A stretch of DNA of 64,000 bases from Segatella baroniae B14 (lineage in GTDB: Bacteria; Bacteroidota; Bacteroidia; Bacteroidales; Bacteroidaceae): positions 255,501 to 319,500 of the forward strand of contig NZ_CP091799.1 of NCBI RefSeq assembly GCF_022024235.1, given 5' to 3'. Shown here one piece after another: positions 32,482 through 42,941 of the stretch. The notes below the pieces were generated by a model. It was not told where the DNA came from. It ran no database searches and saw only the letters and a list, made by a program, of their open reading frames with translations. Position 1 is the first letter of the stretch, and each line of letters starts with the position of its first letter. The position numbers and the translations under genes were made by a program.

Positions 32482-33677
32482 ATCTAGTTTGGAAATTATT
32501 ACGTCAGCATATTAGTATACCACAATTTATTGGTTTCTTCTTCGCCAATCTTTTTGGTATGTTCATAGTGTTATTGGGCTTTCAGTTCTATCAGGATGTT
32601 ATGCCTGTTTTTACGGCAGAAGATAGTTTTATGAGGGCTGATTATCTTATTATGAATAAGAAGATAGGAACAGCTAGTACTATTAGTGGTCGTTCTAATA
32701 CTTTTAATAATAGTGAAATAGATGATGTGTCTTCTCAGAAATTTGTTAAGAAAGTAGGCAAATTTACATCTGCAGAATATAAAATCACAGCTAATATGGG
32801 TGTGAATGGCACCAATGTTCTTAATTCGGAAATTCCTGTTGAAGCTGTTCCTGATGAGTTTATTGATGTTCCACTTCAAGAATGGAAATATACAGCAGGT
32901 GCTGATGTCGTACCTATCATCTTGCCAAGAGCTTATATTACCATGTATAATTTTGGATTTGCACAAAGCCATTCCTTGCCAAAATTAAGTGATGGGTTAG
33001 TAGGTATGATCGATTTTGAAATGTTTGTTCATGCTAATGGCAATCAGCGATCTTTTAAGGGTAAGGTTATAGGTTTTTCAAGTCGCTTGAATACGATTTT
33101 GGTTCCAGAATCATTCATGGATTGGAGTAATAGCTATTTTGCACCAAATAGTCATAGTGAGCCTTCACGTTTGATAATGGATGTCAATAATCCTGCTGAT
33201 GAGCATATAGGTGAATATTTGAGTAAGAAAGGCTATGAGATAGAGGATGAAAAGATGAATCAAGAAAAGACTACCTACTTTCTCCGTTTGATGGTAACAA
33301 TGGTTATGGTTGTTGGACTTGTCATCTCTATTTTGAGTTTTTATATATTGATGTTAAGTATCTATTTGTTAGTTCAGAAAAATTCGTCAAAACTAGAAAA
33401 CCTGTTAATGATTGGATTTAGTCCAAGTCTTGTGGCTAGGCCTTATCAAGTTCTAACAATAGGATTGAACGTTACAGTGCTTTTAATAGCTTGGCTTATA
33501 CTATATTTCGTTCGTGATTATTATATGAATATTATAGAAACATTGTTTCCTCAGATAGAAGATGGTAATATGTTACCTGCTTTAACTGTAGGATGTATTT
33601 TATTTATCCTTGTTTCGATAATGAATATTTTTGCTATTCGTCGTAAGGTCATGCATATATGGTTCCGCAAAGATTGA
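32478..33677 (+). CDS. ABC transporter permease, FtsX/MacB type
   Basis: The protein has 399 residues: a helix at about 18-38, a large periplasmic domain (40-270), then three helices (about 272-298, 322-345, 363-390), the layout of FtsX/LolC-type permeases. It overlaps the ATPase gene at ATGA and ends the operon. DUF4836 is a possible substrate or partner. Confidence 0.85.
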   Translation: MNLVWKLLRQHISIPQFIGFFFANLFGMFIVLLGFQFYQDVMPVFTAEDSFMRADYLIMNKKIGTASTISGRSNTFNNSEIDDVSSQKFVKKVGKFTSAEYKITANMGVNGTNVLNSEIPVEAVPDEFIDVPLQEWKYTAGADVVPIILPRAYITMYNFGFAQSHSLPKLSDGLVGMIDFEMFVHANGNQRSFKGKVIGFSSRLNTILVPESFMDWSNSYFAPNSHSEPSRLIMDVNNPADEHIGEYLSKKGYEIEDEKMNQEKTTYFLRLMVTMVMVVGLVISILSFYILMLSIYLLVQKNSSKLENLLMIGFSPSLVARPYQVLTIGLNVTVLLIAWLILYFVRDYYMNIIETLFPQIEDGNMLPALTVGCILFILVSIMNIFAIRRKVMHIWFRKD

Positions 33678-33701
33678 TGTAGATAATTACAAAAAATAAT
33701 G

Positions 33702-33741
33702 TAAAAAGGTGGATTATTTAAAATAAATGTCCGCCTTTTTT
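33702..33741 (+). terminator. Terminator of the ABC operon
   Basis: AAAAAGGTGGATTA and TAAATGTCCGCCTTTTTT pair with a few mismatches and end in T6. Confidence 0.8.
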
Positions 33742-33743
33742 CG

Positions 33744-33751
33744 TATATTTG
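33744..33751 (+). promoter_or_regulatory. -7 element of the cupin gene
   Basis: TATATTTG matches TAnnTTTG, 23 bases before the ATG at 33775 and directly after the preceding terminator. Confidence 0.6.
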
Positions 33752-33774
33752 CCTATATTTTTAGAAACACAATT

Positions 33775-34107
33775 ATGATTATTGATTTTGATAAAATTGC
33801 TGAAGCTCATCTCGTAGGCTTTAAGGGTGGAAAGGGTTCATTGGATACACGTAATTTTGTTGATGACAAAGTAAAGATAATGTATTCTACTTTACGTCCG
33901 GGTGCTAGTACGGGGCTTCATACTCATGAGGGAAATTGTGAGATTGTCTATGTTATAAGTGGTATAGCTACTTTTCATTATGATGATACAGTGGAAGAGG
34001 TTAGAACAGGTCAAGTGCATTATTGTCCTATCAATCATTCTCATTTTATGGAGAATAATACTGATCATGATTTAGTTTACCTTGCTATCGTTCCAGAACA
34101 TCACTAG
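33775..34107 (+). CDS. Small cupin-domain protein
   Basis: The protein is a single cupin barrel of 110 residues with metal-ligand motifs LHTHEGNCEIVYVISG (His, His and Glu) and HYCPINHSHFMEN. The substrate is unknown; stand-alone cupins of this size bind sugars or small molecules. ATG at 33775 is preferred over 33727, which lies before the -7 element. Confidence 0.85.
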   Translation: MIIDFDKIAEAHLVGFKGGKGSLDTRNFVDDKVKIMYSTLRPGASTGLHTHEGNCEIVYVISGIATFHYDDTVEEVRTGQVHYCPINHSHFMENNTDHDLVYLAIVPEHH

Positions 34108-34123
34108 TAGTAGCTGGCAAAAT

Positions 34124-34171
34124 ATAATTCTCTGTTTGATTTATAATATTCAAGCAGAGAATTATTTTTTT
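34124..34171 (+). terminator. Terminator of the cupin gene
   Basis: ATAATTCTCTG pairs with CAGAGAATTAT around a 20-base loop and is followed by T6. It also stands between convergent genes. Confidence 0.75.
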
Positions 34172-34221
34172 GCAGGCTTCCTTATGGTAGTGCGATCAAC
34201 TTTTAATTTTGGTATAAAATC

Positions 34222-35991
34222 TTATTTTCCCGTTTTTTTCTCTAGTTTCTTCAGTCTTCTTTTTGCTTCAGGTGCTGACGGATAAAGTTCAATGGCTTTT
34301 TTATAATTGTTGATAGCTGCATCTTCCATTCCTTCTTTTTCACATTCTTTTCCGAGAAGAGTATATTCTACAGCTAATTTTTTCAGATAGTCTTCCTGTT
34401 TCTTTTGTTGCTCTTTAAGTCTTTTATTTTCTTCTTTTAACTCATTAATAATATTTAGTTTTCTTCTAATATATCGTTTTGCAACAGGTTTTTCAATATC
34501 ATACCTACTGTGAATGGCTAGAAAGAAATTATCCAACGCTTTTTGCATGTCTCCTTGGTTAAAAGCTTGTACAGCATTGAAATATTCTAAGTCGGCCTTA
34601 CTTTCTATTAAGGCAGTATTGATAATATTATTATTGTTATAATTCTTGGCAAATTGTTTTACTTCAGGTCTTACAAATACTTCATTTCTTCGTATTGGTT
34701 CTTTTAAGCTAATACCTTCAAGGCTAGTGCATCGCGATAGGGCAACGTATGTTTGTCCACCAGCAAAGACTCCACCTGTAAAATCGATCTTGACTTGTTT
34801 GAAGGTAAGTCCTTGGCTCTTGTGTACTGTTATAGCCCATGCTAATCGGATAGGGTATTGAATGTATCTTCCTATTTCTTCTTCTTCTATTTTCTTTTCT
34901 GTTTGATTGAAAGTGTATCGCATATTGCTCCATGTTGTCCTTTCTACAGTTACACTATTTCCGTCTTCTGTTTCAATGTATAGTTTCGCTGTATCTGGGT
35001 CATCATAATCGTCAAATCCTACTATTGTACCCAGTGTTCCATTCACATATTGGTGATCTATATCATTTTTGATGAATATAATCTGAGCTCCAGGTTTGAG
35101 ATATAGTTCTATAGGTGTCGGTAGGCTATTTAGTGGAAATTCTCCTTCTGTATATCCTTTGAAGAGCATGGGTTCACCTTCAAGATCCTGTAGTTTTTTC
35201 TCGTTGATATAGTCAACTGTATCTCTTCTCGTTGACAGTGTAATTGATAGTTTGTTGTCATCTTCATTCAGCTCAGCATTTACCCTTTGGTTTAAAAGAT
35301 CTAAGTCTTTAGAATATATTTCACTCGTTCTGATGTGATCTAGAATATTAATGAAGACGGGATCCTGTTGTCTGTATACTTTAGTTAACTCAATACTTAC
35401 GAGTTGCATTTGCTGAAATATTTTGGCTTCAAAGAAAAAGGCAGATGTATAAAATGGATTTAGTAATTTTCTATCTTCTTCTCTTACTACAGGTTCCAGT
35501 TGATATATGTCTCCCACTAATAACAGTTGTTTCCCTCCAAAAGGCTCTCGCATATTTCTGCTGTATATGCGCAGTACTTTATCAATAAAGTCAATAATAT
35601 CAGCTCTTACCATACTGATTTCGTCAATAATGATAAGTTCTACTTCTTGTAGTAATTTTTTCTTCTCGTTATTATATTTTAGCGTGCCTTTTATGTTTCG
35701 GTTACTAAATCTGCTGTCATTAGGCAGTAAAGGATGGAATGGTAATTTAAAAAAGCTATGAAGTGTCACCCCACCTGCATTAATGGCTGCGATACCCGTG
35801 GGGGCAAGGATAATATGTTTTTTCTTTGTCGTTGATGCGATATATCGTAAAAAAGTAGATTTACCAGTTCCTGCTTTTCCTGTGAGGAAAAGTGAGCGAT
35901 GGGTATATTTGATAATTTGAAGTGCCTTTTGCAATTCAGGATTGTCTAAATCTATATTTTGTATAGCTAATTGTTTCTTGTCTTCTTCCAT
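34222..35991 (-). CDS. PIF1-like helicase with TPR tail
   Basis: The protein is a superfamily 1B helicase of 589 residues: Walker A LTGKAGTGKSTFL, APTGIAAINAGGVTLHSFF, Walker B LIIDEISMVRADIIDFID, LLVGDIYQLEPV, and WAITVHKSQGLTFKQV with TYVALSRCTSLEG near residue 420. After about 455 come TPR-like repeats and a coiled coil (ELKEENKRLKEQQKKQE), giving a protein-interaction tail. DNA unwinding is inferred. It is the last gene of the lpx operon, separated from PBP1A by a possible attenuator. Confidence 0.88.
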   Translation of the reverse strand: MEEDKKQLAIQNIDLDNPELQKALQIIKYTHRSLFLTGKAGTGKSTFLRYIASTTKKKHIILAPTGIAAINAGGVTLHSFFKLPFHPLLPNDSRFSNRNIKGTLKYNNEKKKLLQEVELIIIDEISMVRADIIDFIDKVLRIYSRNMREPFGGKQLLLVGDIYQLEPVVREEDRKLLNPFYTSAFFFEAKIFQQMQLVSIELTKVYRQQDPVFINILDHIRTSEIYSKDLDLLNQRVNAELNEDDNKLSITLSTRRDTVDYINEKKLQDLEGEPMLFKGYTEGEFPLNSLPTPIELYLKPGAQIIFIKNDIDHQYVNGTLGTIVGFDDYDDPDTAKLYIETEDGNSVTVERTTWSNMRYTFNQTEKKIEEEEIGRYIQYPIRLAWAITVHKSQGLTFKQVKIDFTGGVFAGGQTYVALSRCTSLEGISLKEPIRRNEVFVRPEVKQFAKNYNNNNIINTALIESKADLEYFNAVQAFNQGDMQKALDNFFLAIHSRYDIEKPVAKRYIRRKLNIINELKEENKRLKEQQKKQEDYLKKLAVEYTLLGKECEKEGMEDAAINNYKKAIELYPSAPEAKRRLKKLEKKTGK

Positions 35992-36003
35992 GCTTATAAA
36001 TAA

Positions 36004-36028
36004 GGCATCCTGTATATTGCAGGATGCC
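36004..36028 (-). terminator. Hairpin between the PBP1A and helicase genes
   Basis: GGCATCCTG pairs with CAGGATGCC around a short loop. The T-rich run after it is weak, so it may lower rather than stop transcription into the helicase gene. Confidence 0.5.
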
Positions 36029-36035
36029 CATTATT

Positions 36036-38591
36036 TTAAAGATCATCAAAATTTACTTGTTCTTCAGTTGCCTTTTTCTTTTTAGGTTTGCTTATAGAGG
36101 GAACTGATGAACTTTTGCTTGAGTTATCCTCTTCTCCCGTAGATTTCTCTTCTGTAGATTGTATCATTGGATTTCCATTCTCATCCAAGAGAATTTCTTC
36201 AGCAGTTGTCATGGTTGTATCTATACGGGTAGTATCTCTTTTTACAGTAGGTACATAGCTTGCGCATTCATACATATCCCGTGTGATATCTTCATCGTGT
36301 GGTTTGTCAAATCTTCCATGATATTTTTGGAATTCTGGATCTTTGAGCAATGCCTGCATGAAATACCCACAGATTGGAAGTGCTGTCCTCGATCCTTGTC
36401 CAAGGGCTCCGGTTCTAAAGTGAATAGACCGATATTCGCCACCTACCCAAGCTCCAACTACAATTTTAGGACTAACACACATAAACCATGCATCAGAGTG
36501 ATTATTTGATGTACCGGTTTTCCCTCCGAAATCTGTATCTTTAAATGAGCCAACATAGCCCCATAGACTTTGTGAAGTTCCTCCAGGCTCTTTCATACCA
36601 CCTTGGAGCAACTGTTGCATAAGGAAAGCACTCTTGTAGGGTATTACTTGTTCGTCTGTTGTTGGACCTTGATAAACTTCATTTCCATCTTTATCTACAA
36701 TTCGGGTTACCAATACAGGATCATGGTGCTTGCCATTGTCTGCTATAACACTATAGGCATTTACCATTTCAAGAAGATTTACGTCGCTTGAACCGAGTGC
36801 TAATGATGGTTCTTCATCAAGCTTACTCTTGACACCCATTTTTTGTGCGGTTTCAATGATGCGCTTAATACCCATCTCTTGTCCTAGTCTTACAGCTACG
36901 GAGTTAATACTCTTTGCAAATGCACTCTTAAGTGGCATAGAGTCTCCCGAGAATGACCCATTTGCATTTCCCGGTGTCCAGGTAGTCATTTCATGTTTCT
37001 TCTTGTCATATACCTCCATAGAGATGTATTCATCACGGCGTTTGTCACAAGGTGTTAATCCTTGGTTCATTGCCTCGGTATATACAAATAGTTTAAAAGT
37101 CGAACCTGGTTGGCGTTGAGCAGTTGCTTTATCGTATTTCCATGTTTTAAAGTTGATATCACCTACCCATGCTTTTACTTCACCAGTTTGTGGTTCCATC
37201 GCTACCATAGCACAATGCATAAAGGATGTCATATATTTGATAGAATCCTCTGATGTCATGATTTTGGTAACTTTACCTTTGTTGTAATCGAAAACTTCTA
37301 CAGGATGTTTCCATTCCTTATAGTAGTAGTTTACTGAATCAGGGTTGTTCGGATATTTAGCAAGTAATTCTTTGTAGAAAGGTTGTCTTTCTGCTACCTG
37401 CTGAATAAAATTAGGTATTACTTTACCATTTTCGTCTACCCATGGTTCTTGCCTCATCCAGTTTGTTTCCTGTTTTCTGTTGATAGACCAGTGATTATCG
37501 AAATTTTGCTGAATGATTTTCATTTGCTTGTTGGCAGCATCCTCAGCATATTTCTGCATCCTTGTGTCTATCGTTGTGTATATCTTTAGTCCACTGGAAT
37601 ATAAATCGTAGCCATTCTCATTGCACCAATCCTTAAGATAGTCTGATATTGCTTCTCTGAAATATAAAGCCTGTCCATCGTAGTTCTCCTCGACTTTGAA
37701 GTCTTTCATGTCAATAGGCATCTTTGACAATGTTTCCATTTGTGCACGGTCTAAATCACCATGATTAACCATGTTCATAAGAACCGTGTTTCTTCTTTTG
37801 AGACTATTTTCTGGATTTGTTTTTGGATTGTAATAGCTGGTTGCTTTTAGCATTCCAACTAATATAGCAGCCTGATCTATGCTTAATTCCTTAGGTGTGG
37901 TATTAAAATATGTTTTAGCTGCAGTCTTAATACCATAAGAGTTAGAACCAAAGTCAACGGTATTAGCATACATCGTAATGATTTCTTTTTTGCTGAATAC
38001 TGTTTCTAGCTTGGTTGCTATAATCCATTCTTTACTCTTGACAATTAGAATTTTCAATCCCGGTACTTTTCCCAAAAGTCCTGTAGAGTATTGAGATCGT
38101 ACCCGGAACATATTTTTGGCAAGCTGCTGTGTAATCGTTGATGCACCACGACCATCGTGATGAAGAACGGCGTCTTTTACTGCACCGAATATTCCAATAG
38201 GGTCAATACCCATGTGCTTGTAGAATCTTTCATCCTCGGTATCAATAAGTGCTTTGAAGAAATAAGGGTTTACTTCTTCATATTTTACAGGAGAACGATT
38301 CTCATTAAAGTATTTACCAATAAGTTTACCATCAGCACTATATATTTCTGAGGCTTCATTGGTTTGTGGGTTTAGAATGCCTGAAAAATAGCCTGGGCTC
38401 TTTCCGAATAGCCATAGAAAATTTATATCAACGGCACCTAGATACAAAAAGAAGAATACAATAAGTGATGCAAATGCAACAGTGCATTTTGTATACCATG
38501 CTCTTCCAACATACAAACCCTTATACCATGGCCAAAAGGCTTTTAATTTTACCCATGCCCATTGCAAAAAACGTTTTATTTTATCAAACAT
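36036..38591 (-). CDS. Class A penicillin-binding protein 1A
   Basis: The protein polymerises and cross-links peptidoglycan at the inner membrane. The 851 residues comprise a single membrane helix (about 32-55), a glycosyltransferase domain (EDERFYKHMGIDPIG, GRGASTITQQLAKN) and a transpeptidase domain with STFK (in RQPGSTFKLF), SIN and KTGTSNN. A Lys/Ser-rich tail follows. It lies downstream of miaA in the lipid A operon, linking two envelope pathways. A second class A enzyme is at 53635. Confidence 0.95.
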   Translation of the reverse strand: MFDKIKRFLQWAWVKLKAFWPWYKGLYVGRAWYTKCTVAFASLIVFFFLYLGAVDINFLWLFGKSPGYFSGILNPQTNEASEIYSADGKLIGKYFNENRSPVKYEEVNPYFFKALIDTEDERFYKHMGIDPIGIFGAVKDAVLHHDGRGASTITQQLAKNMFRVRSQYSTGLLGKVPGLKILIVKSKEWIIATKLETVFSKKEIITMYANTVDFGSNSYGIKTAAKTYFNTTPKELSIDQAAILVGMLKATSYYNPKTNPENSLKRRNTVLMNMVNHGDLDRAQMETLSKMPIDMKDFKVEENYDGQALYFREAISDYLKDWCNENGYDLYSSGLKIYTTIDTRMQKYAEDAANKQMKIIQQNFDNHWSINRKQETNWMRQEPWVDENGKVIPNFIQQVAERQPFYKELLAKYPNNPDSVNYYYKEWKHPVEVFDYNKGKVTKIMTSEDSIKYMTSFMHCAMVAMEPQTGEVKAWVGDINFKTWKYDKATAQRQPGSTFKLFVYTEAMNQGLTPCDKRRDEYISMEVYDKKKHEMTTWTPGNANGSFSGDSMPLKSAFAKSINSVAVRLGQEMGIKRIIETAQKMGVKSKLDEEPSLALGSSDVNLLEMVNAYSVIADNGKHHDPVLVTRIVDKDGNEVYQGPTTDEQVIPYKSAFLMQQLLQGGMKEPGGTSQSLWGYVGSFKDTDFGGKTGTSNNHSDAWFMCVSPKIVVGAWVGGEYRSIHFRTGALGQGSRTALPICGYFMQALLKDPEFQKYHGRFDKPHDEDITRDMYECASYVPTVKRDTTRIDTTMTTAEEILLDENGNPMIQSTEEKSTGEEDNSSKSSSVPSISKPKKKKATEEQVNFDDL

Positions 38592-38638
38592 ATTTTGAAT
38601 ATTTTTATATCGTGCAAATTTACCTAATTATTTAATAT

Positions 38639-39535
38639 TTAGATATTGCTATCGATATAATTTATGATTTCTTTACTGTTATCGGGATTAAACCATTTGA
38701 TAGTTTCATCTCTTTTAAACCAGGTTAATTGCTTTCGCATATACCTGCGTGTGTTACTTTGTATTTTTAGAATAGCTTCTTCCTTGGAAATTTTGCCATC
38801 AAAATAATCAAATAGCTCTTTATATCCTACTGTATTAAGTGAGTTTAAGCCTTTAAATGGATATACTTTACGTGCTTCTTCTTCCATGCCATTTTCCATC
38901 ATGTTCAAGACGCGTTGGTTTATATTGGTATACATTTCTTCGCGTGCTCGATTGAGTCCAATTTTTAATATATTGAATGGTCTCTTTTTAGTTGTATTTT
39001 TTCTGAAAGAAGTATATGTTTTTCCAGTCATATAGCATATCTCTAATGCATGTACAACTCGTCTTGGATTATTCCTGTCTACAATTTCCCAATGCTCAGG
39101 ATCACGCCGTTTTAGTTCTTCTACAAGTGATGGTAGACCTTCAGCTTCTAATTTAGTCTTTAGTAAATTTCTCGTTTGATCATCTACTGTAGGAATGTCA
39201 TCAATACCTTTGCATACGGCATCAATGTACATCATAGAACCACCCGTAAGTAAGGCTTGGTTATGAACTTGAAATAATTTTGGCAGCATATTTATGACAT
39301 CTTCTTCGTACATTGCTGCACTATAATAGTCTTGAATATGATGGTTTCCAACAAAAAAGTGTTTAACACGTTGTTGTTGTTCTAGGGTAGGGGCTGCAGT
39401 TCCTATTGGCAGTTCTGCAAAAATCTGTCTAGAGTCTGCATTAATAATAGGAATTTTTAAGTGTTCGGCTATTTGCAGACACAATTCGGTTTTGCCTACA
39501 GCTGTAGGTCCTAAAACAACAACAAGTGTTTTCAC
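38639..39535 (-). CDS. miaA: tRNA dimethylallyltransferase
   Basis: MiaA adds a dimethylallyl group to A37 of tRNAs reading UNN codons. The protein has 298 residues with P-loop [29 protein letters not shown], and [24 protein letters not shown]. The arrangement [11 protein letters not shown] near the end is conserved. It starts two bases after the lpxA stop; same operon. Confidence 0.95.
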   Translation of the reverse strand: MKTLVVVLGPTAVGKTELCLQIAEHLKIPIINADSRQIFAELPIGTAAPTLEQQQRVKHFFVGNHHIQDYYSAAMYEEDVINMLPKLFQVHNQALLTGGSMMYIDAVCKGIDDIPTVDDQTRNLLKTKLEAEGLPSLVEELKRRDPEHWEIVDRNNPRRVVHALEICYMTGKTYTSFRKNTTKKRPFNILKIGLNRAREEMYTNINQRVLNMMENGMEEEARKVYPFKGLNSLNTVGYKELFDYFDGKISKEEAILKIQSNTRRYMRKQLTWFKRDETIKWFNPDNSKEIINYIDSNI

Positions 39536-39537
39536 AA

Positions 39538-40308
39538 TTATCTTATTATTCCTCTTTTTGAGGTAGATACAAAATTAATAATATAGTTAATCTCTGGGGT
39601 TAACTCGAGATTCTTTTTTATTTCTTCAATACCTTCTTTCAGAAGCCCTTTAGAGTATAAAAGTCTGTAAGCTTCATGGATATTGTCAATCTGTTCTTTG
39701 CTAAAGCCGTGACGGCGAAGTCCTACCAGATTAATGCCACAATAGCGTGTTGGCTCTTTACCTGCTATAACAAAAGGCGGAATATCCATACTAAAGCGAC
39801 TACCACCTTGTATCATGACATAACTTCCTATTTTACAAAACTGATGGCAAAGTACAGAAGCGCTGACTATAGCGTTATCATCAATCTCTACTTCACCAGC
39901 AAATTTAGTAGAGTTTCCAATAATGCAATTGTTGCCTAATACACAGTCGTGGGCAACGTGCATATTTTCCATTAATAGGTTATTATTACCAACAACAGTT
40001 TTGCCTTTTGATGCAGTACCTCTAGATATGGTAACATTCTCGCGGATGCTGTTATTGTCTCCTACAATACAAATCGTTTCTTCACCTTTGAATTTCAAGT
40101 CTTGTGGCTTGGTTGAAATGCTGGCGCCAGGAAAGATTTCATTTCCATTACCAATGCGAGCCCCATAATTTATGGTAACACTATTTTGTAGAATATTATT
40201 GTCGCCTATAACTGTATTCTTATCGATATAGCAGAATGGGCCGATAATATTATTATCTCCCAATTTCGCTTCTGGGTGTACGAAGGCTAAAGGACTAATT
40301 TGATTCAT
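39538..40308 (-). CDS. lpxA: UDP-N-acetylglucosamine O-acyltransferase
   Basis: LpxA catalyses the first step of lipid A synthesis, transferring a hydroxyacyl chain from ACP to UDP-GlcNAc. The 256-residue protein is built of hexapeptide repeats (e.g. [19 protein letters not shown]) of the left-handed beta helix and ends with a helical domain ([13 protein letters not shown]). The catalytic His is in [10 protein letters not shown]. Located four bases after lpxC/fabZ. Confidence 0.95.
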   Translation of the reverse strand: MNQISPLAFVHPEAKLGDNNIIGPFCYIDKNTVIGDNNILQNSVTINYGARIGNGNEIFPGASISTKPQDLKFKGEETICIVGDNNSIRENVTISRGTASKGKTVVGNNNLLMENMHVAHDCVLGNNCIIGNSTKFAGEVEIDDNAIVSASVLCHQFCKIGSYVMIQGGSRFSMDIPPFVIAGKEPTRYCGINLVGLRRHGFSKEQIDNIHEAYRLLYSKGLLKEGIEEIKKNLELTPEINYIINFVSTSKRGIIR

Positions 40309-40312
40309 CTCG

Positions 40313-41698
40313 TTATTTGTTTTTGACTATTTGTGCAGTAAATGTTGCTTCAGAAACTACTTGGTCTCCTACGAACATATATCCTTTCATGGAACTAATG
40401 CCATGTCGAACAGGATTTAGTAATTCCACTTTAAATAATAGAGTATCACCTGGTACTACTTTGCGACGGAATTTGACATCATCTATTTTCATAAAATAGG
40501 TTGACCATTTTTCAGGTTCTTCAAGTTGGTTCAGTACCAATAGACCTCCACATTGTGCCATAGCTTCTATTTGAAGTACACCTGGCATGACTGGTTCCTG
40601 TGGAAAGTGGCCTTGGAAAAATGGTTCGTTCGCTGTTACATTCTTAACACCTACGATGCTTGTTGGTCCCATGGCTGTTACTTTATCGATTAACTGCATA
40701 GGGTAGCGGTGTGGAAGTAATTCGCGAATACGAATATTATCCATGATAGGCTTTTCGTTTGGATCGTAAATTGGCGCTTGAATTTCGTGCTTACGAATCT
40801 CCTTGCGCATTTGGCGTGCAAACTTATTATTTATTGTGTGACCTGGACGTGTTGCAATGATTCTTCCCTTGATAGGCTTACCTATCAGAGCCATATCGCC
40901 GATGATGTCGAGCAGCTTATGTCTTGTGCATTCATTTTCCCACATGAGTGGTTTGTGCTGTATGTAGCCGATTTTTTTTGCATCCATACGAGCTACCTTG
41001 AGAACATCTGCTAGTTGATCTAATTTCTCTTGTGAAACTTCTTGTTCATAAATAACGATGGCATTATCCAAATCTCCACCTTTAATTAGGTTTGCTTCTA
41101 AAAGAGGAACTATATCTCTTACAAAGACAAATGTTCTTGCAGGGGAAATTTCCTTGGCGTAATCTTCCATGTTATCCAAAGTCGCAAATTGGCTATTGAT
41201 GAACTTTGAATTGAAAGAGCACATGGCTGTTATGCTAAAATCATCATCAGGAAGAATGGTGATAGTAGATCCTGTATTGTCATCCTTTATTTCTATTTTG
41301 TGTCGGATGATATAATAGTCTTTTTCTGCATTTTGTTCTGCAATACCTATTTCTTGGATTTTCTTGACATACATGTCAGCAGAACCATCTAAAATAGGAA
41401 ATTCTGGACCATTTACCTGAATTAAACAGTTATCTATCCCTAATGCATAGAGAGCAGACATTCCATGTTCTATGGTAGAAACTCGTATATCGCCTTTGGC
41501 TACAACGGTACCACGTTGGGTATCTACCACGTTGTCTGCAATAGCATCGATTACAGGTTGTCCTTCTACGTCTATTCGCTGTATTTTATATCCTGTGTTC
41601 TCTGGAGCCGGGTTGAATGTAACAGTAAGGCTCAAACCAGTATGTAAACCTTTTCCATACAAGGAAAAGCTTCCTTTCAGAGTTCTCTGTTTAGACAT
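40313..41698 (-). CDS. LpxC-FabZ fusion
   Basis: The protein has 461 residues. The amino-terminal ~300 are LpxC, the zinc-dependent UDP-3-O-acyl-GlcNAc deacetylase (RVSTIEHGMSALYALGID, HKLLDIIGDMALIG with zinc ligands). The carboxy-terminal ~150 are FabZ, the hydroxyacyl-ACP dehydratase (HRYPMQLID, QGHFPQEPVMPGVLQIEAMAQ). The fusion is common in Bacteroidetes and couples lipid A commitment to fatty-acid elongation. Bacteroidetes annotations use the combined name lpxC/fabZ. Confidence 0.95.
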   Translation of the reverse strand: MSKQRTLKGSFSLYGKGLHTGLSLTVTFNPAPENTGYKIQRIDVEGQPVIDAIADNVVDTQRGTVVAKGDIRVSTIEHGMSALYALGIDNCLIQVNGPEFPILDGSADMYVKKIQEIGIAEQNAEKDYYIIRHKIEIKDDNTGSTITILPDDDFSITAMCSFNSKFINSQFATLDNMEDYAKEISPARTFVFVRDIVPLLEANLIKGGDLDNAIVIYEQEVSQEKLDQLADVLKVARMDAKKIGYIQHKPLMWENECTRHKLLDIIGDMALIGKPIKGRIIATRPGHTINNKFARQMRKEIRKHEIQAPIYDPNEKPIMDNIRIRELLPHRYPMQLIDKVTAMGPTSIVGVKNVTANEPFFQGHFPQEPVMPGVLQIEAMAQCGGLLVLNQLEEPEKWSTYFMKIDDVKFRRKVVPGDTLLFKVELLNPVRHGISSMKGYMFVGDQVVSEATFTAQIVKNK

Positions 41699-41709
41699 AA
41701 ATTATTCTT

Positions 41710-42756
41710 TTATTTTTGGTTCTTTTTAAGTTCTTCTATTTCTTTCTGTAAACTGTGGATTTCTTTATACATATCCGGTAGTTTATTCATCAATGCGTGA
41801 GCTTTGAAATATGGAATTTTCTCCATAGGTGGAGTTCCTATGAGACTTTGATTATCCTTGATGCTACCAGGTGCACCACTTTGTGCGCCAAGGAATACCT
41901 TATTTCCAATGGTAATATGTCCGGCTACACCAACTTGCCCACCAAACATACACCATTGTCCAACTTTAGTTGAACCGGCAATGCCTACTTGAGCAGACAT
42001 AACAGTATTTTCTCCAATATCATCGTTGTGAGCGATTTGGACAAGATTGTCGAGCTTTACACCCTTACGGATATATGTGCTACCCATTGTAGAACGGTCT
42101 ACACATGTGTTTGCTCCAATTTCTACATCATCTTCAATTGTAACGATACCAATCTGTGGAATTTTATCATATCGGTTTGCTTCAGGATTTGGTGCAAATC
42201 CGAATCCGTCAGCACCGATTACACAACCAGCATGAAGAATAACGTTATTACCCAGTTTACAGTTGTGATAGATGGTAACGTTTGGATATATAATACATTT
42301 ATTGCCTAATTTGGTATTCTCTCCAATTACTGCGTGTGGATAGATTTGGCATCCATCTCCAATTTCTACTCCATCGCTAATTACGGCAAATGGACCGATG
42401 TAAACATCTTTTCCAATTTTTGCTTTTGGAGAAATATATGCGTTATCAGCAATTCCTTGCTTAGGAGGGTTGACAGCTGCTGCATATAGTTGTAAAAGTT
42501 TTGCAACACTATCACGTGAATCTTTAACTCGAATTAATGTAGTTGTTACTGGCTTTTCCAGATTTAAAGACTCATCTATTAAGACAACACTTGATTTAGT
42601 GTCGTATATGTATTGAATATATTTCGGATTAGAAAGAAAAGAAATCGCTCCTGGAACGCCTTCTTCTATTTTCGCAAACGTATTTATGCTGGCATTCTCG
42701 TCACCTTCAACTCGGCCCTGTATAAACTGGGCTATTTGTTTTGCAGTAAATTCCAT
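41710..42756 (-). CDS. lpxD: UDP-3-O-acyl-glucosamine N-acyltransferase
   Basis: LpxD adds the second acyl chain in lipid A synthesis. The 348-residue protein has the amino-terminal uridine-binding domain ([14 protein letters not shown]), hexapeptide repeats, the catalytic His in [11 protein letters not shown], and a coiled carboxy terminus. First gene of the lpxD-lpxC/fabZ-lpxA-miaA-PBP1A-helicase operon. Confidence 0.95.
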   Translation of the reverse strand: MEFTAKQIAQFIQGRVEGDENASINTFAKIEEGVPGAISFLSNPKYIQYIYDTKSSVVLIDESLNLEKPVTTTLIRVKDSRDSVAKLLQLYAAAVNPPKQGIADNAYISPKAKIGKDVYIGPFAVISDGVEIGDGCQIYPHAVIGENTKLGNKCIIYPNVTIYHNCKLGNNVILHAGCVIGADGFGFAPNPEANRYDKIPQIGIVTIEDDVEIGANTCVDRSTMGSTYIRKGVKLDNLVQIAHNDDIGENTVMSAQVGIAGSTKVGQWCMFGGQVGVAGHITIGNKVFLGAQSGAPGSIKDNQSLIGTPPMEKIPYFKAHALMNKLPDMYKEIHSLQKEIEELKKNQK

Positions 42757-42781
42757 TTTGTTTTTGATTGAATTATTTTTG

Positions 42782-42789
42782 CAAATATA
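42782..42789 (-). promoter_or_regulatory. -7 element of the lpxD operon
   Basis: On the minus strand the sequence reads TATATTTG, 25 bases before the lpxD ATG. No TTTG was seen at the standard distance. Confidence 0.5.
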
Positions 42790-42867
42790 GCAAAATTAAT
42801 TCAGATACATGGTTAACAAGCTATTTATTTACTTTTTTTTGTTTTCTACATGTTTTTAAATAAATAG

Positions 42868-42918
42868 AAAACAGCTACTTAAAATACTGAATAATTACAG
42901 TTTTTACGTAGCTGTTTT
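42868..42918 (-). terminator. Terminator after pyrF
   Basis: AAAACAGCTAC and GTAGCTGTTTT form an 11-bp stem 24 bases past the pyrF stop. On the minus strand it is followed by a T-rich stretch, ending the seven-gene operon. Confidence 0.75.
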
Positions 42919-42941
42919 AGCGTTTTATGTAAGAAAAATTG

